Below are positions 37,986-46,207 of a DNA stretch of 64,000 bases, in pieces. Below the pieces are notes generated by a model. The model made no database searches. It was not told where the DNA came from and was given only the letters and a program-made list of their open reading frames with translations. A program made the translations under genes and the position numbers. The stretch comes from Streptosporangium sp. NBC_01495 (GTDB lineage: Bacteria > Actinomycetota > Actinomycetes > Streptosporangiales > Streptosporangiaceae), in NCBI RefSeq assembly GCF_036250735.1, contig NZ_CP109430.1, positions 5,952,001-6,016,000 of the forward strand, read 5' to 3'. Within the stretch, counting starts at the first letter, position 1, and each line of letters starts with the position of its first letter.

Positions 37986-39749
37986 TTACAGGTACTGACC
38001 GGTGTTGGCCACCGTGTCGATGGAGCGCCCGGCCTCGGTGCCCTGCTTGCCCGTCACGAGGGTACGGATGTAGACGATCCGCTCGCCCTTCTTGCCGGAG
38101 ATGCGGGCCCAGTCGTCGGGGTTGGTGGTGTTGGGCAGGTCCTCGTTCTCGGAGAACTCGTCCACGCAGGCCGCCAGAAGGTGCTGGATCCGCAGGCCCT
38201 TCTGACCGGTCTCCAGGAACTGCTTGATCGCCATCTTCTTGCCCCGGTCGACGATGTTCTGGATCATCGCGCCGGAGTTGAAGTCCTTGAAGTACAGGAC
38301 CTCCTTGTCGCCGTTGGCGTAGGTCACCTCGAGGAAGCGGTTCTCCTCGCTCTCGGTGTACATCCGCTCGACGACCCGCTGGATCATGCCGGAGATGGTC
38401 TCCTGGCGGTTGGAGCCGTGCTCCGAGAGGTCCTCGACGTGGAGCGGGAGCTCGGGGATGAGGTACTTGGAGAAGATGTCCTTGGCCGCCTCGGCGTCCG
38501 GCCGCTCGATCTTGATCTTGACGTCCAGGCGGCCGGGCCGCAGGATCGCCGGGTCGATCATGTCCTCGCGGTTGGAGGCGCCGATCACGATGACGTTCTC
38601 CAGGCCCTCGACGCCGTCGATCTCCGACAGGAGCTGGGGGACGATGGTGTTCTCGACGTCGGAGGAGACGCCCGAGCCTCGGGTCCGGAAGATCGAGTCC
38701 ATCTCGTCGAAGAACACGATCACCGGGGTGCCCTCGGAGGCCTTCTCGCGAGCCCGCTGGAAGACCAGGCGGATGTGCCGCTCGGTCTCGCCGACGTACT
38801 TGTTGAGAAGCTCGGGGCCCTTGATGTTGAGGAAGAAGCTCTTGCCGGACTGGCCGGTCTTCTCCGCGACCTGCTTGGCCAGGGAGTTGGCGACGGCCTT
38901 GGCGATGAGCGTCTTGCCGCAGCCGGGCGGCCCGTAGAGCAGGACGCCCTTGGGCGGGCGGAGCTTGTGCTCGCGGAAGAGGTCGGCGTGCAGGTACGGG
39001 AGCTCGATGGCGTCCCGGATCTGCTCGATCTGCCGCATGAGCCCGCCGATCTCCTCGTAGGAGATGTCGGGCACCTCCTCCAGGACGAGCTCCTCGACCT
39101 CGGACTTGGGGATGCGCTCGTAGACGTAGCCCGAGCGCGGTTCGAGCAGCAGGGAGTCGCCCGCCCGGATCGGCTGGTCCATCAGCGACTCGGCGAGCTT
39201 CACCACCCGCTCCTCGTCGGCGTGCGAGATCACCAGCGCGCGCTGGCCGTCCTCGAGGAGCTCCTTGAGCATCACGATCTCGCCGAGGTCCTCGAAGCCG
39301 AGGGCCTCGACCACGTTGAGCGCCTCGTTGAGCATGACCTCCTGGCCACGCTTCAGCGACTCGACGTCCACCGCGGGACTCACGTTCACCCTGAGTTTGC
39401 GGCCACCGGTGAAGACCTCCACCGTGCCGTCTTCTCTGGTTTCGAGGAACACGCCGAACCCGGACGGCGGTTGCGCCAGCCGGTCTACCTCCTCCTTCAA
39501 GGCGACGATCTGGTCCCTGGCCTCCTTGAGGGTGGCCACCAGACGCTCGTTCTGGCCGGTTACGGCCGCGAGGTTCGCCTGCACGTCATGGAGACGCTCT
39601 TCGAGAATCCTGGCCTGCCGGGGAGACTCCGTCAGCTTCCGACGCAACGCGGTGATCTCCTCCTGCAGGAAGGAGACCTGTGTTGTGAGGTCGGCGACCT
39701 CCCGTTCGCGCTGCGCGGCACGAGCCTCAGCGTCGTCGCGAGCTGCCAC
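37986..39749 (-). CDS. arc: Proteasome-associated AAA+ ATPase ARC (Mpa)
   Basis: 587 residues. The N-terminal coiled coil (about 1-90; DLTTQVSFLQEEITALRRKL) binds Pup. Two OB folds follow (about 95-245). The AAA+ domain has Walker A GPPGCGKTLIAKA, Walker B VIVFFDEMDSIF and arginine-finger region AILRPGRLDVKI. The C terminus GQYL carries the penultimate Tyr needed to dock on the proteasome alpha ring. It unfolds pupylated proteins and feeds them to PrcAB. The GTG is preceded by AAGGAGGTGA, a perfect ribosome site. Confidence 0.97.
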   Translation of the reverse strand: MAARDDAEARAAQREREVADLTTQVSFLQEEITALRRKLTESPRQARILEERLHDVQANLAAVTGQNERLVATLKEARDQIVALKEEVDRLAQPPSGFGVFLETREDGTVEVFTGGRKLRVNVSPAVDVESLKRGQEVMLNEALNVVEALGFEDLGEIVMLKELLEDGQRALVISHADEERVVKLAESLMDQPIRAGDSLLLEPRSGYVYERIPKSEVEELVLEEVPDISYEEIGGLMRQIEQIRDAIELPYLHADLFREHKLRPPKGVLLYGPPGCGKTLIAKAVANSLAKQVAEKTGQSGKSFFLNIKGPELLNKYVGETERHIRLVFQRAREKASEGTPVIVFFDEMDSIFRTRGSGVSSDVENTIVPQLLSEIDGVEGLENVIVIGASNREDMIDPAILRPGRLDVKIKIERPDAEAAKDIFSKYLIPELPLHVEDLSEHGSNRQETISGMIQRVVERMYTESEENRFLEVTYANGDKEVLYFKDFNSGAMIQNIVDRGKKMAIKQFLETGQKGLRIQHLLAACVDEFSENEDLPNTTNPDDWARISGKKGERIVYIRTLVTGKQGTEAGRSIDTVANTGQYL

Positions 39750-39799
39750 GGCGTCACCTCCTTCCCAGTCGAGACCGACTACTCAAAACCCTACCCATC

Positions 39800-39815
39800 T
39801 AAGGGCTGTCCCTTA
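39800..39815. promoter_or_regulatory. Palindrome TAAGGG-N4-CCCTTA upstream of arc
   Basis: Perfect 6-bp arms about 50 nt before the arc start, at the edge of an AT-rich island running to about 39905. It could be an operator or a hairpin in the leader. Confidence 0.35.
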
Positions 39816-39875
39816 CCTGGCTGAGCAGTGTTCATATGACTACATTAAGTGCGCGATGATTAATCCCTTTTGGTG

Positions 39876-39891
39876 CATTTAGTACTAGATG
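39876..39891. promoter_or_regulatory. Palindrome CATTTAGTACTAGATG in the arc promoter island
   Basis: Of its eight base pairs, seven are symmetric around TAGTACTA. It lies in the AT-rich segment between trmI and arc, where the arc promoter is expected. A regulator-binding site is inferred from symmetry only. Confidence 0.35.
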
Positions 39892-39954
39892 TATAAGAAC
39901 ACGAAGGTCCGCTCCCGTGTCACTCTCTCACGGGCCGTCGTGGCCGAATCGTCA

Positions 39955-40833
39955 TCATGTGGCGGAAGACGTGGAAGTCGTGGACTCCTCGCCATGTGCC
40001 CCCTTCGCCGGACGTCTACGTCGAGGTGGTGGCGTCACCCCGTCGGCCATACGACGGGCCGTGACCAGGAACCCGGTGTGGCCGACCATCCTGTGGTCGG
40101 GCCGCACGGCCAGTCCCTCGACATGCCAGTCACGAACCAGGGTCTCCCACGCATGGGGCTCGGTGAAACTCCCGTGCTCCCGGATAGTTTCGACCGTACG
40201 CGAGAGCTGAGTTGTGGTCGCGACATAACAGCAGATCACGCCGCCGGGGGTGAGAGCCCGAGCCGCGGCGTCCACACATTCCCACGGGGCGAGCATGTCC
40301 AGGATGATCCGGTCGACGTCGCTCTCGTCGAGATCGTCGACGAAGTCGCCGACCACCAGACGCCACTGCTTCATCGGGCCGCCGTAGAACTTCTCCACGT
40401 TCTTGGTGGCGATCTCGGCGAAGTCCTGGCGCCGCTCGTACGAGGTGAGGGTGCCCTCGGAGCCGATGGCGCGCAGCAGGAAGCAGGTGAGCGCGCCGGA
40501 GCCGACGCCCGCCTCCACCACCCGGGCGCCGGGGAAGATGTCGGCCATGGCCACGATCTGGGCCGAGTCCTTGGGATAGATCACCGCCGCGCCTCGCGGC
40601 ATGGACAGCGTGTAGTCCTGGAGAAGGTGCCTGAACGCCAGATACTGGGTGCCGCCGGACGAACGCACCACCGAGCCCTCGGGCTGGCCGATCAGCTCAC
40701 TGTGCGGGATCCCGCCCTTGTGCGTGTGGAACACGCCGTCTTCCTTCAGCGTCACCGTGTGACGCTTGTTCTTGGGGTCGGTGAGCTGAACCTGATCCCC
40801 GGCCTGAAACGGCCCATGCCTGCGAAAACCCAT
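39955..40833 (-). CDS. trmI: tRNA (adenine-58-N1)-methyltransferase TrmI
   Basis: 292 residues. A small N-terminal beta domain is followed by a Rossmann methyltransferase with VVEAGVGSGALTCFLLRAIG (AdoMet site I, about residues 105-124), TSYERRQDF, the catalytic DRIILDMLAPWE, and a C-terminal dimerisation part ending in a basic tail. It makes m1A58 in the T loop of tRNA. It lies near the proteasome genes in other actinobacteria too. ATG 40833 is chosen over longer frames because TAACCT lies 7 nt upstream, the leaderless pattern. Confidence 0.94.
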   Translation of the reverse strand: MGFRRHGPFQAGDQVQLTDPKNKRHTVTLKEDGVFHTHKGGIPHSELIGQPEGSVVRSSGGTQYLAFRHLLQDYTLSMPRGAAVIYPKDSAQIVAMADIFPGARVVEAGVGSGALTCFLLRAIGSEGTLTSYERRQDFAEIATKNVEKFYGGPMKQWRLVVGDFVDDLDESDVDRIILDMLAPWECVDAAARALTPGGVICCYVATTTQLSRTVETIREHGSFTEPHAWETLVRDWHVEGLAVRPDHRMVGHTGFLVTARRMADGVTPPPRRRRPAKGAHGEESTTSTSSAT

Positions 40834-40840
40834 GACCGCA

Positions 40841-40846
40841 AGGTTA
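40841..40846 (-). promoter_or_regulatory. Leaderless -10 hexamer (TAACCT) for trmI
   Basis: TAACCT on the minus strand ends 7 nt before the ATG at 40833. Confidence 0.5.
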
Positions 40847-40990
40847 TCGGCGCGCGGCGGTGTCCTCGGACCGCCGGAAACGTGATCACGCGAGGAGGAA
40901 GGGCGCTCGGGGACGGAAGCCGGGGCGGACGGGCGGGATGATCCGCTAAATGATTCGCCGCTCAAAGCGGCACCTGGTAGCTATTGTGGC

Positions 40991-42097
40991 GTGTTTCCCC
41001 ATGATGTGATTCCGGCCGGCCCCGTCGTCCTGAGGCCACTGGCCCCGACCGACGCCGAGGCGATCGTCCGCGCCTGCTCCGACCCGGAGATCGTCCACTT
41101 CCTCCCCCTCATCCCCGTGCCGTACACCCGGGACGACGCGCTCGAGTACATGGAGCGGTGCCGGGAGGAGTGGCAAACGGGAGGGGCCCCGTTCGCGATC
41201 GCGGACGCGGTGACGGGCGAGTGGCTGGGCAACATCGGCCTCATGGCCCGTCCCCGCGGGGGCATCGAGATCGGCTACCTGGTCGCGCCGTGGGCGCGGG
41301 GCCGAGGGGTGGCCACGGCCGCCACCGCCGCGCTGACCGGGTGGGGGTTCGGCCACGGGGTCGCGCGCGTCGAGCTGCTCGCCAACGTGGAGAACCTGGC
41401 CAGCCAGCGGGTCGCCATGGCCGCGGGTTTTCGTCACGAGGGCGTGCGGCGCGGGGCCGAGGGCCGGCGTGACGGGACCCGCCAGGACCTGATGAGCTTC
41501 GCGCGCCTGCGCGGCGACTCCGGCGAGCGCGTGGCGCCCTTCCTGCCCGAGTTCCCCGGTGGATCGCTGACCGACGGGGTCGTGCGGCTCAGGCGGCTCA
41601 CCGCCGCCGACACCGCCGACTACCTGGCGCTGCAGAACGTGCCCGACGTCGTGAAGCACAGCGTCCCGCCCGAGCCCCCCACCTTCGAGGAGGCCGAGGA
41701 GCGGTGCCGCACCGCGGGCGCGAACTGGCTGGCCGGTACGGGGGCCGAGGTCGCGATCCTGGACGCCGAGACGGGCGCGTTCGCCGGGCACATCCAGCTC
41801 AGCGGGGTGATCCCCCCGTTGGGGCAGGCGATGACGGGCTACAGCGTGCGGCCGGAGTTCCGCGGCAGGGGCTTCGCCTCCAGGGCGGTGGACCTGCTGG
41901 TCGGCTGGGCCTTCGAGCACACCCCGCTGGCCCGGATCATCGCGGGCACCTCCCCCGGCAACGTCGCCTCGCAGCGCGTGCTGGAGCGCGCGGGCTTCAC
42001 CCGGGAGGCACTGCTGCGCGGGATGCTGCCCGGCCCCGGCGGCACGCGCCTGGACGACCTGCAGTGGTCTCGCCTGCGGGACGACGCCCGGCGCTAG
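40991..42097 (+). CDS. Tandem GNAT-family N-acetyltransferase
   Basis: 368 residues comprising two complete GNAT domains of the RimJ/RimL type. The first (about 1-175) has the acetyl-CoA site GYLVAPWARGRGVATAATAAL and NVENLASQRVAMAAGF. The second (about 180-368) has GYSVRPEFRGRGFASRAVDLLV and SPGNVASQRVLERAGF. Both keep the R/Q-x-x-G-x-G/A loop, so both may be active. The targets are unknown: ribosomal protein N termini, small molecules and antibiotics are all possible. The GTG start has TAGCTA upstream but no ribosome site. Confidence 0.9.
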   Translation: MFPHDVIPAGPVVLRPLAPTDAEAIVRACSDPEIVHFLPLIPVPYTRDDALEYMERCREEWQTGGAPFAIADAVTGEWLGNIGLMARPRGGIEIGYLVAPWARGRGVATAATAALTGWGFGHGVARVELLANVENLASQRVAMAAGFRHEGVRRGAEGRRDGTRQDLMSFARLRGDSGERVAPFLPEFPGGSLTDGVVRLRRLTAADTADYLALQNVPDVVKHSVPPEPPTFEEAEERCRTAGANWLAGTGAEVAILDAETGAFAGHIQLSGVIPPLGQAMTGYSVRPEFRGRGFASRAVDLLVGWAFEHTPLARIIAGTSPGNVASQRVLERAGFTREALLRGMLPGPGGTRLDDLQWSRLRDDARR

Positions 42098-42139
42098 CCG
42101 TACGCCGCCGTCCCGGTGGTCCCGGCGTCCGGCCGGGTC

Positions 42140-43363
42140 TCAGTCGGCGCCGAAGCGGGCCCTGAGCCTGGCGTAGGCGGCGTCGGTGCCCTGGAGTGCC
42201 CGGTCGATGTCGGCGTCGGTGTGGGCCGCCGACAGGAACCAGTTGTGCCACGGGTGGAGGTAGACCCCCTCCTCCAGGCAGGCCGCGGCCCAGAACATGC
42301 CCTTGTCCAGCGTCGCGTCGCCCTCGAAGGAGAGCCACGGGATCTGCGCCGGGCCCGTCTGGTTGACCGTGAAGCCGTGGGAGGCGGCCTGGGCGGCGAG
42401 GCCCTCGCGCAGGCGGATGCCCGCGCGCTCCATCAGGGCGATGCCGTCGATGGCGCGCAGCGTCTCGATCGTGGCCTTGGCCGCGGCCATCGGGGCGGCG
42501 TTGAACCAGAAGGAGCCGGTGGAGTAGAGCGTCTGGGCGGGCCCGCGCAGGGAGTCCACTCCGGTGATGGCGGCGATCGGGTGGCCGTTGGCCATCGCCT
42601 TGCTGAAGGCGTACAGGTCGGGGCGCACGCCCAGGGGCTCCCAGGAGCCGCCCAGGTCGATCCGCCAGCCCCCGCGCACGTCGTCGATCACCAGCGCGGC
42701 GCCGATCCGGTCGGCCAGGGCCCGCACCCCCCGGGCGAACTCCGCGGCGACGAGCTCCTGGTCCTCGAACGAGTCGTGCTTGAACGGCGTCACGATGATC
42801 GCGGCGACGTCGCCCTCCACCCGGGCCGCGGCGGCCTCGACACTGGCGAGGTCGTTGTAGGTGAACTCGACCAGGTCCGCGCGCTCGCTGGGGGTGGTCC
42901 CCGCCGGGCTGGGCGTGCACCACGGGTCGGCCCCGTGGTAGGCGCCGTGCGCCATGAGGACCTTGGTCCTGCCGGTGGCGGCGCGGGCGACCATCAGCGC
43001 CTGGGTGGTGGCGTCGGTGCCGTTCTTGGAGAACATCACCCAGTCGGCCTGCGGGACGATCTCCACCAGCAGCTCGGCGAGCTCCACGTAGACGGGACCC
43101 GGGCCGTTGAGGCAGTCGCCCGCGGCGAGCTGGGCCGCGACGGCGCCCTCGACGGCGGGGTGGCGGTGGCCGAGCACGACGGGCCCCCAGGAGCACATGA
43201 GATCGATGTACTCGCGCCCGTCGGCGTCCCGCTGGCGGCAACCCTCTGCCCCGACGAAGAACTGCGGGTAGGCGGGGCCGTGCAGGGCCGCGTTGAGGTG
43301 GCCGTACATGCCGCCGGGGACGACCTTGGCGGCCCGCTCCCTGAGTTTGGCGTCAATGGACAT
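42140..43363 (-). CDS. Class III PLP-dependent aminotransferase (GSAM-like)
   Basis: 407 residues of the glutamate-1-semialdehyde aminomutase/class III aminotransferase family. The PLP lysine is K255 in YAFSKAMANGHP, the ring-binding Asp is in ALVIDDVRGGW (D227), and FSKNGTDATTQALMVARA forms the phosphate region. It is unlikely to be hemL, because it is not with haem genes and shares a transcription unit with a PfkB kinase. The substrate is unknown. ATG 43363 is supported by AAAGGA at 7-8 nt. It follows the kinase gene by about 120 nt. Confidence 0.9.
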   Translation of the reverse strand: MSIDAKLRERAAKVVPGGMYGHLNAALHGPAYPQFFVGAEGCRQRDADGREYIDLMCSWGPVVLGHRHPAVEGAVAAQLAAGDCLNGPGPVYVELAELLVEIVPQADWVMFSKNGTDATTQALMVARAATGRTKVLMAHGAYHGADPWCTPSPAGTTPSERADLVEFTYNDLASVEAAAARVEGDVAAIIVTPFKHDSFEDQELVAAEFARGVRALADRIGAALVIDDVRGGWRIDLGGSWEPLGVRPDLYAFSKAMANGHPIAAITGVDSLRGPAQTLYSTGSFWFNAAPMAAAKATIETLRAIDGIALMERAGIRLREGLAAQAASHGFTVNQTGPAQIPWLSFEGDATLDKGMFWAAACLEEGVYLHPWHNWFLSAAHTDADIDRALQGTDAAYARLRARFGAD

Positions 43364-43485
43364 GCGTCGTCCTTTCACGTCTGGATTCACGTCTGGATGG
43401 GTTCGGGCGGTTCACGGCCGCTCCCGCCGTCCGTACGACCTCGGGGCCGGAACCGGGGGCGAGGTCGGGACCTCGGACGGAGAGG

Positions 43486-44409
43486 TCACTTCTCGTCGCG
43501 GAGTTCCCCGGCCCCGTCCAGGCCCGCGTCCGAGCCGAGGCCCCCGGCGACGCGGGCGGCCAGCGCGGTGCCGAGCCGCGCGGCGCCGGCCACGTCGCGG
43601 CCGTCGACCAGACCGGCGATGAACCCGGCGCAGTAGGCGTCTCCGCAGCCGGTGGTGTCGACCACCGGGACGTCGAGGGCGGGAACGCGGGTGAGGCCCT
43701 CCGCGTCGGCGATCAGGCTCCCGTCCGCGCCGAGCGTGACCAGGACGGCCGAGGCCCCCTGCGCCAGCAGGGCACTCGCGGCCTCCTCCACGTCGCCCAC
43801 CTCGCCCGCGCCGCTCATCAGCAGCGCCTGCTCCTCGTTGGGCAGGAGGTAGTCGACGTGCGGGAGGAAACTGCGAACCCCCCGCATGAGGTCCGGCATG
43901 TTGGACAGCAGGTCCATGGTGACGATCGTGCCCGCCGCCCGCGCCTCGTCCAGCAGCGCGAAGAACGCGGGGTCGTACAGGCCCCAGGTGACGTCCATGC
44001 CGCCCAGGTGCACGACCCGCGCGCCGAGGACGGTCTCGCGGGCGACGTCGGCGGTGGACAGGCCCAGGTTGGCGCCGGGAACGTGGAAGGACGGGCGCCC
44101 GCCGTCGGGACGGATCGGCAGGATCGAGGCGGCGGTCTGCTCCCCCCGCCTGCGGACGATCCCGGCCACGTCGACCCCGCGCCGCTCCATCATCATGACG
44201 AGCAGGTCTCCGAGCTCGTCGTCCCCGATCGCTCCCACCGAGGCCACCGGGACACCGAGCGCGGCCAGGTCGACGGCGGTCGCGGCGGCGGCGCCCGCCG
44301 CGGTGACGCGGATCTGCTCCAGCAGGTGGGTGTCCTGCCCGTCGGGGATCGACTCCACCGGTCTGGCGAGCACGTCCACGATGTGCACACCGAGGGTGAC
44401 GACGGTCAT
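43486..44409 (-). CDS. PfkB-family carbohydrate kinase
   Basis: 307-residue ribokinase-like kinase. Substrate-binding motifs lie at the N terminus (GGHxxN-like region replaced by TAAGAAAATAVDLAALG) and the anion-hole/catalytic motif DTTGCGDAYCAGF is near residue 255, with the catalytic Asp in the GD pair. The sugar or nucleoside substrate cannot be read. The gene is divergent from a TetR regulator that is likely to control it together with the downstream aminotransferase. GAGGAGG precedes the ATG. Confidence 0.9.
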   Translation of the reverse strand: MTVVTLGVHIVDVLARPVESIPDGQDTHLLEQIRVTAAGAAAATAVDLAALGVPVASVGAIGDDELGDLLVMMMERRGVDVAGIVRRRGEQTAASILPIRPDGGRPSFHVPGANLGLSTADVARETVLGARVVHLGGMDVTWGLYDPAFFALLDEARAAGTIVTMDLLSNMPDLMRGVRSFLPHVDYLLPNEEQALLMSGAGEVGDVEEAASALLAQGASAVLVTLGADGSLIADAEGLTRVPALDVPVVDTTGCGDAYCAGFIAGLVDGRDVAGAARLGTALAARVAGGLGSDAGLDGAGELRDEK

Positions 44410-44438
44410 ATCGAGTCCTCCTCATGTCTTCAGCGGAT

Positions 44439-44467
44439 AGTAGACGGGCGACCGACTAAAATGTCAA
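44439..44467 (-). promoter_or_regulatory. Promoter TTGACA-N17-TCTACT for the pfkB-aminotransferase unit
   Basis: On the minus strand a perfect -35 (44467-44462) and TCTACT (44444-44439, four of six bases) are 17 nt apart; TACTAT 2 nt further is an alternative -10. CGAAC-CC-GTTCG at 44468-44479, just beside the -35, may be a TetR half-site pair. Confidence 0.55.
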
Positions 44468-44491
44468 CGAACCCGTTCGGGAAGGAGTGAG

Positions 44492-45091
44492 GTGCCGAAG
44501 ATCGTCAATCACAGCGAGCGCCGCGAGGAGGTCGTCGAGGCCGCGCGCCGCATCATCCTGCGCGAGGGCATCGAGGCCGCCACGACCCGGGCCATCGCCA
44601 GGGAGGCCGGTTACTCCAACGGCGTGCTGACCCACTACTTCGCCGACAAGGACGACATCATGCTGTCGGCGCTGCGTTCCTCGCACCGGCGCATCGTGGA
44701 GCGCCTGCGCGGCAAGCTGGCCGGTCTCACCGGGCTGGCCGCGCTGCGCGAACTCCTCCTCGACAACCTTCCGCTGGACGACGAGCGCGCCCGGGAGAGC
44801 GGGCTGGAGATGGGCTTCTGGAGCCGCAGCATGACCAGCCCGGCGATGCTGGAGGCGCAGCGCGCCGAGGCCGAGGAGCTGCGCTACCTGGTACGCAGCC
44901 TGCTCGGCGCGGCGGCCACCGGCGGGGAGATCGCCACCGCCGACGACCTCGACGACGTCACCGAACGGCTGCTCGCCCTCGTCGACGGGCTGAGCGCGCA
45001 CCACCTGCTCTATCCGGACAGGCTCGACGCCGCGCGCCTGGAACGGATGCTCGACACCGAACTGGACCGCCTCCGCCCCACCGGCGCGTAG
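44492..45091 (+). CDS. TetR-family transcriptional regulator
   Basis: 199 residues. The N-terminal helix-turn-helix (ATTRAIAREAGYSNGVLTHYFADKDDIML, about residues 30-55) is followed by an all-helical ligand-binding domain with FWSRSMTSPAMLEAQRAEAEELRYLV. It probably represses the divergent pfkB-aminotransferase genes across the 82-nt gap; the ligand is unknown. The GTG start follows GGAAGGAG. The 3' side enters a tandem-repeat region. Confidence 0.93.
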   Translation: MPKIVNHSERREEVVEAARRIILREGIEAATTRAIAREAGYSNGVLTHYFADKDDIMLSALRSSHRRIVERLRGKLAGLTGLAALRELLLDNLPLDDERARESGLEMGFWSRSMTSPAMLEAQRAEAEELRYLVRSLLGAAATGGEIATADDLDDVTERLLALVDGLSAHHLLYPDRLDAARLERMLDTELDRLRPTGA

Positions 45092-45182
45092 GCCCGGAGG
45101 ACCTCAGGCCGCCTGCCCGGTCCTCGGGTGAGGCACCCCGGCGGTCGGGCACCCCGCACCGGCGGGGCTCCCCGCCCGGCGT

Positions 45183-45321
45183 CGGCAGGATGTCTCGAAC
45201 CGGCAGGGTGTCTCGATCGGCAGGGCGTCCCGAACCAACAGGGCGTCTCAGCCCGGCGGAGCTCTCAGCCCGGCGGAGCTCTCAGGCCGGCGGAGCTCTC
45301 AGGCCAGCAGGGAGTAGAGCC
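45183..45321. repeat. 17/18-bp tandem array overlapping the end of the third kinase gene
   Basis: Eight units start at 45183, 45201, 45218, 45236, 45254, 45271, 45288 and 45305, drifting from CGGCAGGATGTCTCGAAC to CGGCGGAGCTCTCAGGC. The last one and a half units cover the stop codon and final codons of the kinase gene on the minus strand. Confidence 0.8.
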
Positions 45322-46087
45322 GGTCGGCCACTCCCCTGGCGGTGGGCCGCTTGGCCGTGTCGCCGAGGCAGGCCTGGACCAGGTCCGACAGCTCGGGCTC
45401 CAGCCCCGGGTCGATCGACGGCGTCGTGCTGTACACCTTGCGCAGGGTGAGCAGCGGGTCGTGGGTGGGCAGCTCCCCGTAGAGGCCGTTGCCGCTCACC
45501 GCCCAGTGCAGCGTCGCGCCCAGCGACCACACGTCTCCCGCGGGGGCGGGGGTCTCCCCCTGCAGCAGCGCCGGATCGGTGAACTCCACCGATCCGATGT
45601 CGCCCATCCCGGTCACCGTCGCGCCCGGCATCAGCACCTGCGACAGGCCCAGGTCCGAGAGCTTGCCGCCGTCGTCGGTGAGCAGCACGTTGCCGGGACG
45701 GATGTCGCGGTGGACGATGCCCTCCTCGTGCAGCGCCTGCGCCGCGTGGGACACACAGGCGATCGAGCGCAGCACCCGCTCACGCGAGGGACGCTCCGCG
45801 GGACGCGCCAGCGAGCCGCCCGGCAGGTACTCCATCGAGTAGTAGAACACCCCGCCCTGCTGGCCGGCGTCGTAGAGCCGCACCAGGTACGGAGAGCGCA
45901 CCGCGGCGAACGCCTTCAGCTCCCTCGTGGCGCGGCGGAACGCGTCGTTCCCGGTGCCGCCCACCACCTTCACCGCGACCAGGTCCGCCTCGACGGGCAA
46001 CCGCTCCGGCTTCTTCGCCAAGTAGAACTCGCCGTGGTTGCCCGCCCCCAGTGACCGGACGAACTCGTAATCGGCGATGCCTTCCAC
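45299..46087 (-). CDS. Stand-alone Ser/Thr protein kinase
   Basis: 262 residues, kinase domain only. The Gly loop is LGAGNHGEFYLA, the ATP lysine is in LVAVKVVGG, the catalytic loop is HRDIRPGNVLL (Lys replaced by Arg) and the metal motif is SDLGLSQ (DLG instead of DFG). Both changes are tolerated in some bacterial kinases. GTG 46087 is chosen because GGAGGGAG lies about 7 nt upstream; longer frames lack a ribosome site. It is divergent from the cation/proton antiporter, which could be a substrate or be co-regulated. Confidence 0.9.
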   Translation of the reverse strand: MEGIADYEFVRSLGAGNHGEFYLAKKPERLPVEADLVAVKVVGGTGNDAFRRATRELKAFAAVRSPYLVRLYDAGQQGGVFYYSMEYLPGGSLARPAERPSRERVLRSIACVSHAAQALHEEGIVHRDIRPGNVLLTDDGGKLSDLGLSQVLMPGATVTGMGDIGSVEFTDPALLQGETPAPAGDVWSLGATLHWAVSGNGLYGELPTHDPLLTLRKVYSTTPSIDPGLEPELSDLVQACLGDTAKRPTARGVADRLYSLLA

Positions 46088-46151
46088 CAACGGTCTCCCT
46101 CCATGCCTGCGCAACGTTCGCGACGACATCCCACACACGGTAACGTCGCCC

Positions 46152-46180
46152 TCGACATTCTCGGGGCTTTTCTTTACATA
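46152..46180 (+). promoter_or_regulatory. Possible promoter TCGACA-N17-TACATA for the antiporter gene
   Basis: TCGACA at 46152-46157 and TACATA at 46175-46180 with a 17-nt spacer, 27 nt before the ATG at 46208, in an AT-richer stretch. Confidence 0.35.
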
Positions 46181-46207
46181 CGGAAAGCGTGCTCGCAAGT
46201 GCTGCAC

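Noticed and set aside
42140..43363. hemL (glutamate-1-semialdehyde aminomutase)
   Set aside because: The gene is in a unit with a PfkB kinase under a TetR regulator, not with haem genes, and several conserved blocks differ; only the family is assigned.
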